A stretch of DNA of 23,253 nt from a virus, in the IMG/VR virus record IMGVR_UViG_3300049483_000201, positions 1-23,253 of that record; one strand, given 5' to 3'. A program made the translations under genes and the position numbers. Of the stretch, positions 1-9,137 are shown piece after piece (positions within the stretch are counted from its first letter, which is position 1; every line of letters begins with the position of its first letter). The notes below the pieces were generated by a model that was not told the origin of the DNA, did not search any database, and was given only the letters and a program-made list of their open reading frames with translations.

Positions 1-1843
1 TCTTATAGGCTTTAAGTGTATCAGCCGTTGCATTAAACACAATGGCTATCTTCAACTTGTCACCAACAACGAACGTTTCAGCAATGGAAGCAAGTTCACT
101 TGTTGATCCTGCCGAGGATTTATAGAATGCAGTGTGCCCCGCCCCGCTCGTCCCATCGGTGAATACTCCGTAGAATGAACCGCAACCAGTGTTTGCACTA
201 TCCCAAACCACCGCCGTGCAATACCCGTTACTTGTTGAAAAGGAACCAAGCTGGATCTCTGAGTATTGGTTGAGTGTTATACCATTCAGAGCTGAACCTG
301 TATATCGTATAGCAACATCCGTGTTGCTTGTTGAGGTATAGAGCGAATCACCAGTGACCGCCCAAGTACCATTATTTGCAGTCCATTCTGCGCTCGGACC
401 AGTAGCAAAATAATCGTAAGCAGAAACCCCCGTACCCGTACCCGTCGTGAAGCTGAACGTGCTTGACCATGAACTCGTACCACGGTAGTTAGTTCTCCTC
501 ACCCTCCAATAGTACGTCTTGCTTGGTGAAAGTCCACCGAAGGAAGCCGTGCCTCCCGTTGCAGTAATTGACGAGTCTTTAGTCAAAGCCGTGAACCCCG
601 TACCAACGGAATCTATCTGTATCCTATCTGAGACGAAGCCATACACCGCACCCGTTGACCATGTAAAAGTCGGGTTGAGAGACACTCCCGTTTGTGTATC
701 CGTCGGACCTATCAGCGTCACCGCTGATGGTAGAGCTAATGCCGAGTCATAAAAAGCTATCTTGCTATATACACCCGCATCACCGCCACGGTTGGATTGA
801 TACACGGTATCCGCTCCGGTTGCTCCTGCGGCATTATAGATTTTGTACCACGTGCTCATGTAAGTATCAGACCCGCCGATGTTTTGAACTCCTCTTTCCG
901 GCCCTGAGCGTGTCATCAGATTCGACCCTGGTACTCTCACATTGTTGGTGTCTGAGTTGTCATCCTGTGTGGCTCTGAAACTCAATACCACAGATGAGTC
1001 TTTGCCTGTTGTGATTGAAGGAGCAATCATCCTATAAGGTGCTGAAGGTGCTGTGAATGTCGCTGAGGCTTCATTTGCACTCAGCCCCCACGCGTGAGTC
1101 GTGTCGCATGGTCGGAAGACGTGGGCTGTGGTCGAGAACGGTGTACTTGTCCCACTGGTAGAAAAGTACGGACTAGTTGTCCATATCCCGTTGAATGTAG
1201 TGTACCATAACTGAGAATTAGCCGTAGTGCCTACGTCATCCCCCGCTGTCCATCTCTGCCCACCGTCAGAAGTCACCGAGAACGTCACGTTAGCTCTATC
1301 AAGGCAATACACTACCATCAAGTCCCCTCGTTGCATAGAGGTTACTGTTGGGCTCTGTGCTCCGTCACTACCAAGTACCGAGGCTGAATCTCCAAACCCT
1401 GCTTTGTAACCGAAGTATGATGGTTTGGTAGAACAAAGAACAATGTACGTCTTTGTCTTAAGTTCCCACTTCAACGAATAGGAGCTTGAGCCGTAACCAT
1501 TTGTGGCTCTTACGTGCCAGTAGTAGAACGTCCGTCCCGCGAGTCCTGAGAAACTTGCGCTCGTATCCGTGATTGAAGATGAATCCTTGAATGTAGAACC
1601 AAACGCAGGGTCATCGTCTATCTGAATTTGATAGCTTGTTGCCCCGCTTACCGTGTTCCACTTGAATTGGAGGCTGTTTGAATCCTGCTCAACGGCGAAG
1701 TTGATAGGAGATACCAATGTCGGTACTCCTGGAGGTGAACCGCCACCAGCCGAGAGATATGGGATAATCCTTCTCTGCCCGAAACAAACCGAAGAAACGA
1801 GAAGAAGAAGTATGATCTTATTCGTGTGTGAAGAAGCTAACAA
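1..1843 (-). CDS. Secreted FN3-domain protein, C-terminus beyond window edge
   Basis: This minus-strand frame is open from position 1843 to the left edge (614 codons), so the stop lies outside the window. An in-frame TAG about 15 codons upstream limits the start. I chose TTG at 1843, which has AGAGGG about 10 nt upstream. The N-terminus is a signal peptide (Asn-Lys, then IILLLLVSSVCFG before Gln23). Residues about 38-131 and 369-462 read as fibronectin type III domains (..FKWNTVSGATSYQIQID.. and ..TYYWRVRRTNYRGTSSW..). The last ~140 residues resemble a LamG/concanavalin-like beta-sandwich (NGTWAVTGDSLY). The start overlaps the tail-spike stop by 26 nt, so the two are probably co-translated. 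It is likely an adhesin or carbohydrate-binding tail-tip or cell-surface protein. The domain reading is by eye. Start choice is moderate; the presence of the gene is secure. Confidence 0.82.
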   Translation of the reverse strand, partial: MLASSHTNKIILLLLVSSVCFGQRRIIPYLSAGGGSPPGVPTLVSPINFAVEQDSNSLQFKWNTVSGATSYQIQIDDDPAFGSTFKDSSSITDTSASFSGLAGRTFYYWHVRATNGYGSSSYSLKWELKTKTYIVLCSTKPSYFGYKAGFGDSASVLGSDGAQSPTVTSMQRGDLMVVYCLDRANVTFSVTSDGGQRWTAGDDVGTTANSQLWYTTFNGIWTTSPYFSTSGTSTPFSTTAHVFRPCDTTHAWGLSANEASATFTAPSAPYRMIAPSITTGKDSSVVLSFRATQDDNSDTNNVRVPGSNLMTRSGPERGVQNIGGSDTYMSTWYKIYNAAGATGADTVYQSNRGGDAGVYSKIAFYDSALALPSAVTLIGPTDTQTGVSLNPTFTWSTGAVYGFVSDRIQIDSVGTGFTALTKDSSITATGGTASFGGLSPSKTYYWRVRRTNYRGTSSWSSTFSFTTGTGTGVSAYDYFATGPSAEWTANNGTWAVTGDSLYTSTSNTDVAIRYTGSALNGITLNQYSEIQLGSFSTSNGYCTAVVWDSANTGCGSFYGVFTDGTSGAGHTAFYKSSAGSTSELASIAETFVVGDKLKIAIVFNATADTLKAYK

Positions 1844-4800
1844 GCGCAGATTTCCCTCTTGATAATGGAGTTGACACACCTACCCATGTAAGCCTCAGTA
1901 GCTTCGCCGCTGTCAGGGTTGTCGAGTTGAGCGTCGCACCATACTGTACCCTTCTGCTCACGTTGTTACAAGTCGTGGTGTCTATGAGCGTCCCCGCCCC
2001 TTGAGTCAGTGAATCTACCATGTCTATCCTGAACGTCCCGACGAACCCTCTTCCAGTTGCATATCTGATTGAGTCAAGAGTACACGCCACGCCGATTGAA
2101 TAGATGGCGAGGGTATCGGTTGTCAAGCAAGTATCCACCATTGGATAAGAGAAGAGATTCTTGACCGTCGCCTTGGCTATCTTCCCGTCAAGCTGTGTCT
2201 GGATTGCACTTGTCACTCCATCAATATAGCTGAACTCCGACGAGTCCACGGCAGGAACGACCACCCTTGTATGTGAAGCGTCTCTCTGCCACAGCCAACC
2301 AGAGGACGGGCCTTCAAGGATTGGAACGATGGTGGTATCAAGCCCAAGCGTCACGGTGTTACCTGTGGTTCCCCTCGTTATCCCGTTTGAGACTGCAATG
2401 ATTGTGTCTGTGCCTGAACCTGTAATGAGAGACTTTGTATATGCGAGTAGTGCCGTTGAATCCGACCAGCCTAATTTACTTGCCTTGACGTAAGCCAAGA
2501 ATGTAGTAGAATCCGACATAGCTATCTTATTCGCCTTGACGTAGGCTAAGAAGGTGGTCGAGTCGCTCCACGAGAGTTTGGCGTTAGCTATTGACTTTGT
2601 GTAAGCGAGGAAAGTCGTACTGTCGGACATTGCTATCTTGTTTGCTTTAACATAAGCCAGAAATGTTGTTGAATCCGACCAGACAAGTTTCAAGTCAAGA
2701 AGGGATTTCACATAAGCTAAAAACGTCGTTGAGTCTGACCAACTCAAATCGCCTCCACCCGTAGGACTCCCCCAAGTCAAATCGCCCTTCAAGAAGTCAC
2801 CCGCGTGAGAGGTAGTGTCTGGCACTTTATACCGAATCCTCAAGATGTCTCCATCTATAACGAAGTCATCCGAGGTGTCTGGGGCTACTGACTGTGCCGT
2901 GATGTGTGAGTCTATCGAATCTCCAACGTGAGCCTTCGGGAGATTCAAGGCAATCAATGACTTCATGTAGGCATCGAAAGTCGTGGTGTCGCTCCAACCC
3001 AACTTCGCACTAATAAGGCTCTTTGAATAGGCAAGGAATGTAGTTGAGTCACTCCATGAAAGTTTTGCATTGGCAATAGACTTGGTATAGGCAAGGAATG
3101 TCGTACTATCCGACCAACCGAGCTTACCGGAAATGTCAGACTTCACCTTTGCAAATGCCGTTGTCGTATCAAGTGAAGCCGTGACAGCGTTCCCTGTCTG
3201 TGTCCATGTGAACATATTGAGATTGTGGAAGCGTAGCGAGTCCCCAGCCGTCGAGCTACCATCAACAGACCAAGAGAATCCTCCACCACCCGTGTTGTCC
3301 GTTCCCACTACCCATTTGCCCGATCCTGTGTTGTACTTAATGACTGAGCCATTAACCTTGCCCGTAGTGTCCACATCGGTTAATCCGCCGAATGTGCCGG
3401 AACCGCCAGCAGGTAGATTGCCGTAGGCACGGGCGTAGATGCTGTCGGCGGTGAGAGTATTCCAGTTTGAATTCCCCGTATATTCGTCTATAAGAGTCAT
3501 TGTTTCATCGTGGTTTCGCAAGAACGTACTATCCCCAAGAGTAATAACGCCAGTATTGCTAATACCAAAGATAGCTTTTGAGCCAGCATAATCTGTGAAC
3601 TGTACCGAATAACCGCCCCATCCTGGACGTATTTGTAATGAGGCTCCATCTGTACCACGAATATAATCTCCGATGTTCACAACCCCCTGGAGTGTAATAG
3701 TGCCAGCACCGGTTGAGTTTATCTTATCAAGATTAACCGCCCTAACTCTTATTGAATCATAATTGGCGGTTGATGCGCCACCGCCGATCTTCACTACTCG
3801 GAATGATGCGGAGTCACCAACGACATTGTTCCCCAATAATTGCTTAGTAGTATTGGGCATATATTTGTAAAGAGTGTCCTGGATTGTTTCACCAACGACG
3901 AGGTCGTTAACTGCCCTCTGGTCTATCGTATCACTTTGAAAGGTCATATTGGAAATAATTAGACTATCCCCGGTAGTTAAAGAGCGAGTCCCGTTACTAA
4001 TTAAAAGCCCTTCAAAAATTGCAGAATGGAAACTGCAATCAATAAATCGTTGGTGAACCGTTGCAGGCAGAGCAGGAACCCCAACAATAGCTCCTCCACC
4101 CCCATCCGAACCACGACCAAGATGTTCAAAATTACATTTAATCCATTCCCCTCTACCATTTGCTCCAGCAGATACACAGGATTGATAATAGGCACTTCCT
4201 CCAGAATCTATAAATGAACAATTAAAAGCATAGATACTATATGTCCCTGCCAATGAGACAGGAGAACCCGTAAAGCCTCCATGTTGAAAAGAACCAGTCT
4301 TAAAGGTTGAATTGTAAAGAAAAATAATCCCACCGTCTTCAGTCTCTATGTTATGTAGTCCGGCAACATTAGGAACATTTACCAAGAAATTACAATTTGC
4401 AACTATCAGCGTTGAAGTCGAATCAGCACAGGTAAGTTGTCCATGTTGCGAGCCGCCACTTTCGTGGATGTAAATTGTGGACGTATCATAAGCTGTGATC
4501 TTCTGGAGTAAGTGGTTCACTACAATGTCTGCGCGGGAACTACCCCAAAGTCTCAAGAGTTCTCCTGTTTGTGTCCCAGGTGAGACATAAAAACTATCCG
4601 CCCTAATTGTTAGATTAGCTCCCCCCGCTACCGTCCCGATGATTGTGCGGATAGACCTAAAATTCAATATCATTGTTCCACTTGTGTCTATTATTTGAGC
4701 GGTCATTACATCCCCCGCACAGGAGACATATCCCCCGTTTTGCTGAAGAACTCCTCCGATCTCCACCCCAGAAATAATAACAGTATCACCCTCAACAACA

Positions 4801-5153
4801 AAAAGATTCCCCGCAAGGCGTGTATTCTGGGATGAATGTAAATAAATTCTCTTCCCAAATGTAATATCTTCGGTATAGGTAGCTCCGAACAGTTCTACCA
4901 CATCCCCACTACTCGCCGCACTCACCGCCTCTTGTATCGTCTCATAGTACGGTGCAGCCAAGCCTGAGTATGTCGGGCTGACGTAGAGGGTCTTCTGGGG
5001 GGAAGTGCGTGCCAAAGCAACAGAGGCAGAGTCCCGTGCTATCTGGTCAACCGCACTCGCTCCCTGCACGTTTGTTTTCTTCATCAACCCCTTCGTCTGG
5101 CCAAAGAGCATCCCTGCCGAAAAAATCAGCATCAATACAAGTAATCGTTTCAT
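1818..5153 (-). CDS. Secreted beta-helix tail spike/fibre with internal peptide repeats
   Basis: This 1111-residue protein starts at an ATG preceded by GGGGAG. Residues 1-19 are a signal peptide (MKR, hydrophobic core, LFG before Gln19). Residues about 54-420 have the look of a right-handed parallel beta-helix: a YVSP...ETIQEAVSAASSGDVVELFGATYTE opening followed by many short N/G/S-rich strands, as in pectate-lyase-fold spikes. Residues about 678-912 hold nine repeats of a WSDSTTFLAYxKS unit. Near residue 970 is DSSEFSYIDGVTSAIQTQL, a common phage tail-fibre motif before the C-terminal domain. The likely role is receptor binding or polysaccharide depolymerisation at the tail tip. No catalytic residues can be assigned. 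The signal peptide is unexpected for a protein that should be assembled onto virions in the cytoplasm. The beta-helix part (about 3850-4850) looks more AT-rich than its flanks, compatible with domain exchange. Confidence 0.85.
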   Translation of the reverse strand: MKRLLVLMLIFSAGMLFGQTKGLMKKTNVQGASAVDQIARDSASVALARTSPQKTLYVSPTYSGLAAPYYETIQEAVSAASSGDVVELFGATYTEDITFGKRIYLHSSQNTRLAGNLFVVEGDTVIISGVEIGGVLQQNGGYVSCAGDVMTAQIIDTSGTMILNFRSIRTIIGTVAGGANLTIRADSFYVSPGTQTGELLRLWGSSRADIVVNHLLQKITAYDTSTIYIHESGGSQHGQLTCADSTSTLIVANCNFLVNVPNVAGLHNIETEDGGIIFLYNSTFKTGSFQHGGFTGSPVSLAGTYSIYAFNCSFIDSGGSAYYQSCVSAGANGRGEWIKCNFEHLGRGSDGGGGAIVGVPALPATVHQRFIDCSFHSAIFEGLLISNGTRSLTTGDSLIISNMTFQSDTIDQRAVNDLVVGETIQDTLYKYMPNTTKQLLGNNVVGDSASFRVVKIGGGASTANYDSIRVRAVNLDKINSTGAGTITLQGVVNIGDYIRGTDGASLQIRPGWGGYSVQFTDYAGSKAIFGISNTGVITLGDSTFLRNHDETMTLIDEYTGNSNWNTLTADSIYARAYGNLPAGGSGTFGGLTDVDTTGKVNGSVIKYNTGSGKWVVGTDNTGGGGFSWSVDGSSTAGDSLRFHNLNMFTWTQTGNAVTASLDTTTAFAKVKSDISGKLGWSDSTTFLAYTKSIANAKLSWSDSTTFLAYSKSLISAKLGWSDTTTFDAYMKSLIALNLPKAHVGDSIDSHITAQSVAPDTSDDFVIDGDILRIRYKVPDTTSHAGDFLKGDLTWGSPTGGGDLSWSDSTTFLAYVKSLLDLKLVWSDSTTFLAYVKANKIAMSDSTTFLAYTKSIANAKLSWSDSTTFLAYVKANKIAMSDSTTFLAYVKASKLGWSDSTALLAYTKSLITGSGTDTIIAVSNGITRGTTGNTVTLGLDTTIVPILEGPSSGWLWQRDASHTRVVVPAVDSSEFSYIDGVTSAIQTQLDGKIAKATVKNLFSYPMVDTCLTTDTLAIYSIGVACTLDSIRYATGRGFVGTFRIDMVDSLTQGAGTLIDTTTCNNVSRRVQYGATLNSTTLTAAKLLRLTWVGVSTPLSRGKSALVSFFTHE
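2418..3122 (-). repeat. Nine 17-20-residue peptide repeats inside the tail spike
   Basis: Nine copies of a [LI]xWSDSTTFLAY[TVS]K unit (17 or 20 residues; two copies have AMSDS) run in two blocks of three and six, separated by a non-repeat stretch of about 60 residues. The peptide is nearly invariant, but the codons differ between copies at almost every synonymous site. For example, the first Ser is TCG, AGC, TCC or TCA, and the Thr and Leu codons vary just as freely. Such heptad-like repeats usually form a trimeric fibre stalk. This is inference from composition. Confidence 0.9.
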
Positions 5154-5173
5154 CTTTTCTCCCCTTTAGGGAT

Positions 5174-6085
5174 TTACGAGAACAAAGCAGCCCAAGCACT
5201 AAGTAAGATTTCACCTGAACCGTGGAACCTAATCGTCCCGCCCTTGTCAACATCACCGTCAATCATCGGGTCAGCTACCGCACCGAGAATATCGGCACAG
5301 GTAATAACAACATTGTCCATGAGCGCGAACTTGCAATCCACTGAAGCGTACTGGTTGAACGTGTCAAGCACCGCCAGCGAAGTCGGGGACAAGTCCATCA
5401 CGTCAACGGAGTATTCAATCAAGACGGTATTCCGTGGGATGTACCTACCCTCAGAATCTTCGTCACACTGAAGCGTGGCTGTGAAGTTCGCATCCTTGAT
5501 AGGACCAAGAGACTCGTAGGTGTCAACGCCTTGAACGGAGAATGTCTTAATGCCCGCCGGCGAGCGATACGCCGCACCCGTGAACAGTCCACCATCGCCC
5601 GCAGAGGTGAATGTTGACCAGATGATGTCGTTGTCAATGATAGAAGAAGTAGCTGAAGCTATCACTGCTGTGCGCTTCAGCATCATCTCAACATATCTAT
5701 CCTCTGAAGTATTCCCACCAATGACAAGCCGCCACTTCGGGACTCCGTTATGTCCAACCGTGCTATTCCCAAACACAACCACATCGCCGTTGATGAGGTT
5801 GAGGCTTGAGTTGTGGAATCCACCGGCCCAGTTTGCAAGCAACGGAAGGTTCGTTCCATCCATGCGATGATACCGCCAGCTCGCTTCGGCTGTGATCGCA
5901 TGAGCTTTCTCCCGTCCGTGCTGATCTTTGAGAAAGCTGTGAGACTGCGTGAACTTTGTCTCACTGAGGTCGGATATGGTCTCCGAGTAGTTCCCGCCCG
6001 AACTCCAATCCGTTACCACGCTCGTAATCCCGCAAGGAAGGTTGTTTGCGGGGAGCGGAGAAGAGAATCCAAATGTTGCTGCCAT
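5174..6085 (-). CDS. Phage structural protein, unknown (303 aa)
   Basis: ATG at 6085 is preceded by AAAGGAG, and the stop lies 20 nt before the tail-spike start. The 303-residue product has no signal peptide, no membrane segment and no motif I can name. It is rich in beta-type sequence (DRYVEMMLKRTAVIAS, NTVLIEYSVDVMDL, GGTIRFHGSGEILLSAW). Its place between a baseplate-like protein and the tail spike supports a tail or tail-tip role. No major tail tube gene sits in the usual place before the chaperone, so this protein is one candidate for the tube or for a spike-anchoring adaptor. That is inference only. The gene itself is well supported by its start signal and tight spacing. Confidence 0.85.
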   Translation of the reverse strand: MAATFGFSSPLPANNLPCGITSVVTDWSSGGNYSETISDLSETKFTQSHSFLKDQHGREKAHAITAEASWRYHRMDGTNLPLLANWAGGFHNSSLNLINGDVVVFGNSTVGHNGVPKWRLVIGGNTSEDRYVEMMLKRTAVIASATSSIIDNDIIWSTFTSAGDGGLFTGAAYRSPAGIKTFSVQGVDTYESLGPIKDANFTATLQCDEDSEGRYIPRNTVLIEYSVDVMDLSPTSLAVLDTFNQYASVDCKFALMDNVVITCADILGAVADPMIDGDVDKGGTIRFHGSGEILLSAWAALFS

Positions 6086-6097
6086 GATGTTGCTCCT

Positions 6098-6961
6098 TTA
6101 GTTAGTCCACGATGAAGGCAGGGCTGAACCTAAGAGCCGAGCCGTTTTTTCTTTCAGTTCCAAAGAGTAATGCTTACTCGTTATAGTGTTATTCACCCTG
6201 TCAACGGGGAAACTGTTTACCGTTGAAATCACATCTAATGTTTCATTGTCATACGTCACCTGTTGAGTCGAGGCGAAGGCGAACTCTCTCAGGAACAACT
6301 GGTCTGCCGAATCCTGAAGAACACCCAAGTCTATCGAGATGTTTCTTGTCGTTGCGACTGTCGGGGTCTTGTAATGACTCCCATCAAGCAACTGCTCAAC
6401 CTCGGACTGCGGGAATCCCTCTTCGTTCTCTGGATTGTCGAAGCCGGCGATGTGGAGTTCGTTGAATGTCTTCGATGTGGTTGCTATCTCTATCTTGTCA
6501 AGGTAAATCTCCATATTCAACGACTTACTCACCGCAACCTTCAACCCAATAGAAATTACGGCTGTGAGTGCAGTCATGCTTGGCAACGTCAAGGTCACTT
6601 GTTTCCACGTATCGGCAGTGAGGGTCTCGTTTATGTCAACCGTTACGAGATGACTATTTCCGTTAGCACACTCCTCGTCATCGTCAATCAGGAATTGCAA
6701 ATCATTGGCATCGAGATTGTCCTGGCTTCGTATCCAGAACCGAATGCTCGTTGCAGCCGATAAATTCATTGCGCTGATTGCCCTTGTCCCGACAATGCCG
6801 GTAGTGAAGCTATCAGTGATGGCAAACTTGGACGAATACAACCCCCACTTCCGGTATGTCGAATCGGCTGTGTGGGTGACGTAAGTGATAGGCTCAAGCT
6901 CATCGAAGGCACTCTCACAGTCAAACACCGAACGAGGGCCGTATATCAAGGTTACGCTCAT
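6098..6961 (-). CDS. Tail-associated protein with carbohydrate-binding-like N-terminal domain
   Basis: The 287-residue ORF starts with an ATG that overlaps the stop of the upstream 500-residue gene (ATGA), so the two are translationally coupled. Residues about 25-165 read like a jelly-roll carbohydrate-binding or galactose-binding domain: KWGLYSSKFAI, SIRFWIRSQDN, DTWKQVTLTLPSMTALTAVISIGLKV and a closing MEIYLDKIEIA strand are typical of CBM-like beta-sandwiches. The C-terminal ~120 residues are not recognised. A tail tip or baseplate protein with a glycan-binding module fits the position between the hub-like protein and the spike. The domain call is by eye and its family is uncertain. Confidence 0.8.
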   Translation of the reverse strand: MSVTLIYGPRSVFDCESAFDELEPITYVTHTADSTYRKWGLYSSKFAITDSFTTGIVGTRAISAMNLSAATSIRFWIRSQDNLDANDLQFLIDDDEECANGNSHLVTVDINETLTADTWKQVTLTLPSMTALTAVISIGLKVAVSKSLNMEIYLDKIEIATTSKTFNELHIAGFDNPENEEGFPQSEVEQLLDGSHYKTPTVATTRNISIDLGVLQDSADQLFLREFAFASTQQVTYDNETLDVISTVNSFPVDRVNNTITSKHYSLELKEKTARLLGSALPSSWTN

Positions 6962-8460
6962 AGTTCAGTCCACCTGATTTTGCATTTATTGGTAAAGACG
7001 TTTTTGGTAATGTCTGTGGCGTAATAAGTCTTAGCTGACACACCATCATCTATACTCGTACAAGCAGTCAAAAAGATAAGTGAGTGGGTTGTATCCCCGG
7101 AATATGTCCCCTGAATAGAAACATACTCCCTATCAATCCAACGGCTTCGCCTTGAGAACTTCTTAAAGAGATATTTCGCCAAAGCAAAAGCGTAGATGGT
7201 GTTAGTCCCAAGGTATGCGCCAAATTCATAGTCCCAGTATTTCGCTGTCGTGATAGGCTGCATTGCCGCACCATCCGTTGAACCCCAGAACACCCACTGA
7301 AGCCACGTGAAGTCAACGAGATTGATGAGATATGGACTTCCAAAAAGTATGTCTTGGGATATGTCAAACTTGACTCCCGGAGGACTATACAAATCAGCAG
7401 AGAACCCCTCTATTGTTTTTGTCTTCCATGCGCTTTGTTGGAACACATCGTTGATAATCACGCTACTGGAAACCGAGTCCGAGTTTATCCCCATCTCCGA
7501 AGAGATTGGCGTGGGGAGTGTTATTGGAGTCCCCTGATACGATTTCCCTCTTGTCGTAAAGCGAATCTTCCACCTTGAGGAAGCTATGTCGTAAATGAAG
7601 TTCGGCAATACGGCAAAGGTTCTACATAAATCGCCTAACACTTCATACCCCGATTCGTAGTCCTGTTGGAGTCTTACTGAGTACCCCCATCTAACCCATC
7701 CACCCACCCCGGAATCGTACTGGAACGGCATATACAATTCGTCAAACACGTATGGAATTGGCGCACCCGAATACGAATACTCGTACACGAAATCATTCCC
7801 GTCACCGAGATACTCAATATCTGTAAGGCCGAATGATGGATTAAGCCCCGAACGAAACAGCATTGCAGAGAATATCGAGTTGAATGAAACCATCTTAATC
7901 CCCGGAGCGTAGCCCCACCCGCCACTTGTCGGCCTTACCAAGTGATTGGTTTCAAGATAATCCAGGAGATCGTTAAGGTCGAGTTCCTGAAGTGCCGTTA
8001 TCATGCTTATACAGCGGAACTCTCCCTGCCTTATGATTGCATCATCCACCAAAGACAATTCCCTGAGAACGGGGGTCTTATCCAAGAGTTTACCCCAGAA
8101 GAAAAGCGTATCACCTGCACCTTCGTCAAGCAAAATCTTTAACTGGAACACCTCTCCGTTTAATCTGTTGAACCAAAACCCATCCTGTTCCATCGAGTAG
8201 TCTTCGTAGTATCTAAACGCCATCTCTGGGACTTGTATCTCAAACGGGATGAGGTCTATGCGTTCATTCAACTCACCGTCAACGATAAGGTTTGTATTCC
8301 CCGATGGCGGGTCAGCAATATCAGTAATGAGATAGACTTTGAGCAATCCCGCGGGCAACCAAGTCCGCTGAATCAAGTGCGTGTAGGTCGTTGTCGCGGT
8401 ATCCCCCTGCGGGAAGTCCGCCACATCATTCGCATTATCGTATAGAATTGGAACTATCAC
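6958..8460 (-). CDS. Tail-tip/baseplate hub-like protein (500 aa)
   Basis: A GTG start at 8460 overlaps the stop of the upstream gene as GTGA, and its own stop overlaps the next ATG. The 500-residue product is rich in aromatic residues and beta-strand, without a signal peptide or membrane helix. Long-tailed phages usually encode the distal tail and tail-associated hub proteins soon after the tape measure. The size and position (second gene after it) fit a hub or tail-associated protein that opens the tail tip and carries the receptor-binding proteins. No catalytic motif such as a peptidase or lysozyme is visible. The functional call rests on gene order. Confidence 0.78.
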   Translation of the reverse strand: MIVPILYDNANDVADFPQGDTATTTYTHLIQRTWLPAGLLKVYLITDIADPPSGNTNLIVDGELNERIDLIPFEIQVPEMAFRYYEDYSMEQDGFWFNRLNGEVFQLKILLDEGAGDTLFFWGKLLDKTPVLRELSLVDDAIIRQGEFRCISMITALQELDLNDLLDYLETNHLVRPTSGGWGYAPGIKMVSFNSIFSAMLFRSGLNPSFGLTDIEYLGDGNDFVYEYSYSGAPIPYVFDELYMPFQYDSGVGGWVRWGYSVRLQQDYESGYEVLGDLCRTFAVLPNFIYDIASSRWKIRFTTRGKSYQGTPITLPTPISSEMGINSDSVSSSVIINDVFQQSAWKTKTIEGFSADLYSPPGVKFDISQDILFGSPYLINLVDFTWLQWVFWGSTDGAAMQPITTAKYWDYEFGAYLGTNTIYAFALAKYLFKKFSRRSRWIDREYVSIQGTYSGDTTHSLIFLTACTSIDDGVSAKTYYATDITKNVFTNKCKIRWTEL

Positions 8461-9137
8461 GATAAACTCGGTATTGTATATTCTTCCCAGAGGACGCTTA
8501 CCCAGTAAGAGTTAGTCGTCGGGTTGTCGCCTGCCGCAGCCGCCGATATATTCACGCCAAGACACTGGTTCTCATTCAACACAAACGGGCTTCCAGCAAC
8601 AAGTTCTATCTCGCTGAAGGATTGACCAACAAGAGTGTGCAACCTCATACCGCGTACTTTTCGGAGAATGGTAGTCCCCGTATAAGACAACCCCGTACCA
8701 GAAGAAGTATCATCGGCACTCGCATCCCCAATTACGAGAACATTCGCATCGCTTGAGAACGCACTATTGTCAATGGTCTGCTTTGTGAGCGATGTCCCAT
8801 CAGAAGGAGCGGTCCCACGTCCAACCGTAAACGATATGGCTCGACTTGTGAGAACTGCGGTTGCATCCATCCCGACACGGATAGACGAAACGCCGACAAG
8901 AACACCCGTCCCTGTTGCGTTCTCAATCGTGAAAATAGTCTGGGCGGCGGCAGCCCTCCCCGGAGTGACAAAAGTTGAGACTATCCCCCTATTGGTAATT
9001 ATCCTCTCTTCCTCTAACACAACAAGCTGTGCGTGAACATCTGTCCCGCCTACGCTACGCTTGCGGAATGAGAGGTACTTACCCGTGTTGCTGGTATCGT
9101 CAGCAAGCCGTACTTTTGCAACTGTTGTAAGTGACAT
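8457..9137 (-). CDS. Tail structural protein, unknown (226 aa)
   Basis: The ATG at 9137 shares its A with the tape-measure stop (TAATG), and the stop overlaps the next GTG (GTGA), so this is a coupled gene in the tail operon. The product is almost entirely small, beta-prone residues (TIFTIENATGTGVLVGVSSIRVGMD.., TGTTILRKVRGMRLH, NSYWVSVLWEEYTIP), consistent with a compact beta-sandwich virion protein. I do not recognise the family. Directly after the tape measure one expects a distal-tail protein, which is possible. Because no tube gene precedes the chaperone, a displaced tail tube is another option. Confidence 0.8.
   Translation of the reverse strand: MSLTTVAKVRLADDTSNTGKYLSFRKRSVGGTDVHAQLVVLEEERIITNRGIVSTFVTPGRAAAAQTIFTIENATGTGVLVGVSSIRVGMDATAVLTSRAISFTVGRGTAPSDGTSLTKQTIDNSAFSSDANVLVIGDASADDTSSGTGLSYTGTTILRKVRGMRLHTLVGQSFSEIELVAGSPFVLNENQCLGVNISAAAAGDNPTTNSYWVSVLWEEYTIPSLS

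Noticed and set aside
2418-5153. Diversity-generating retroelement acting on the tail spike
   Set aside because: No reverse transcriptase gene or template/variable repeat pair is visible; variation among repeats is synonymous, not adenine-directed.
6263-6763. 166-codon plus-strand frame
   Set aside because: It lies wholly opposite a well-supported tail gene; its product is Cys/Arg-rich and unlike a folded protein.
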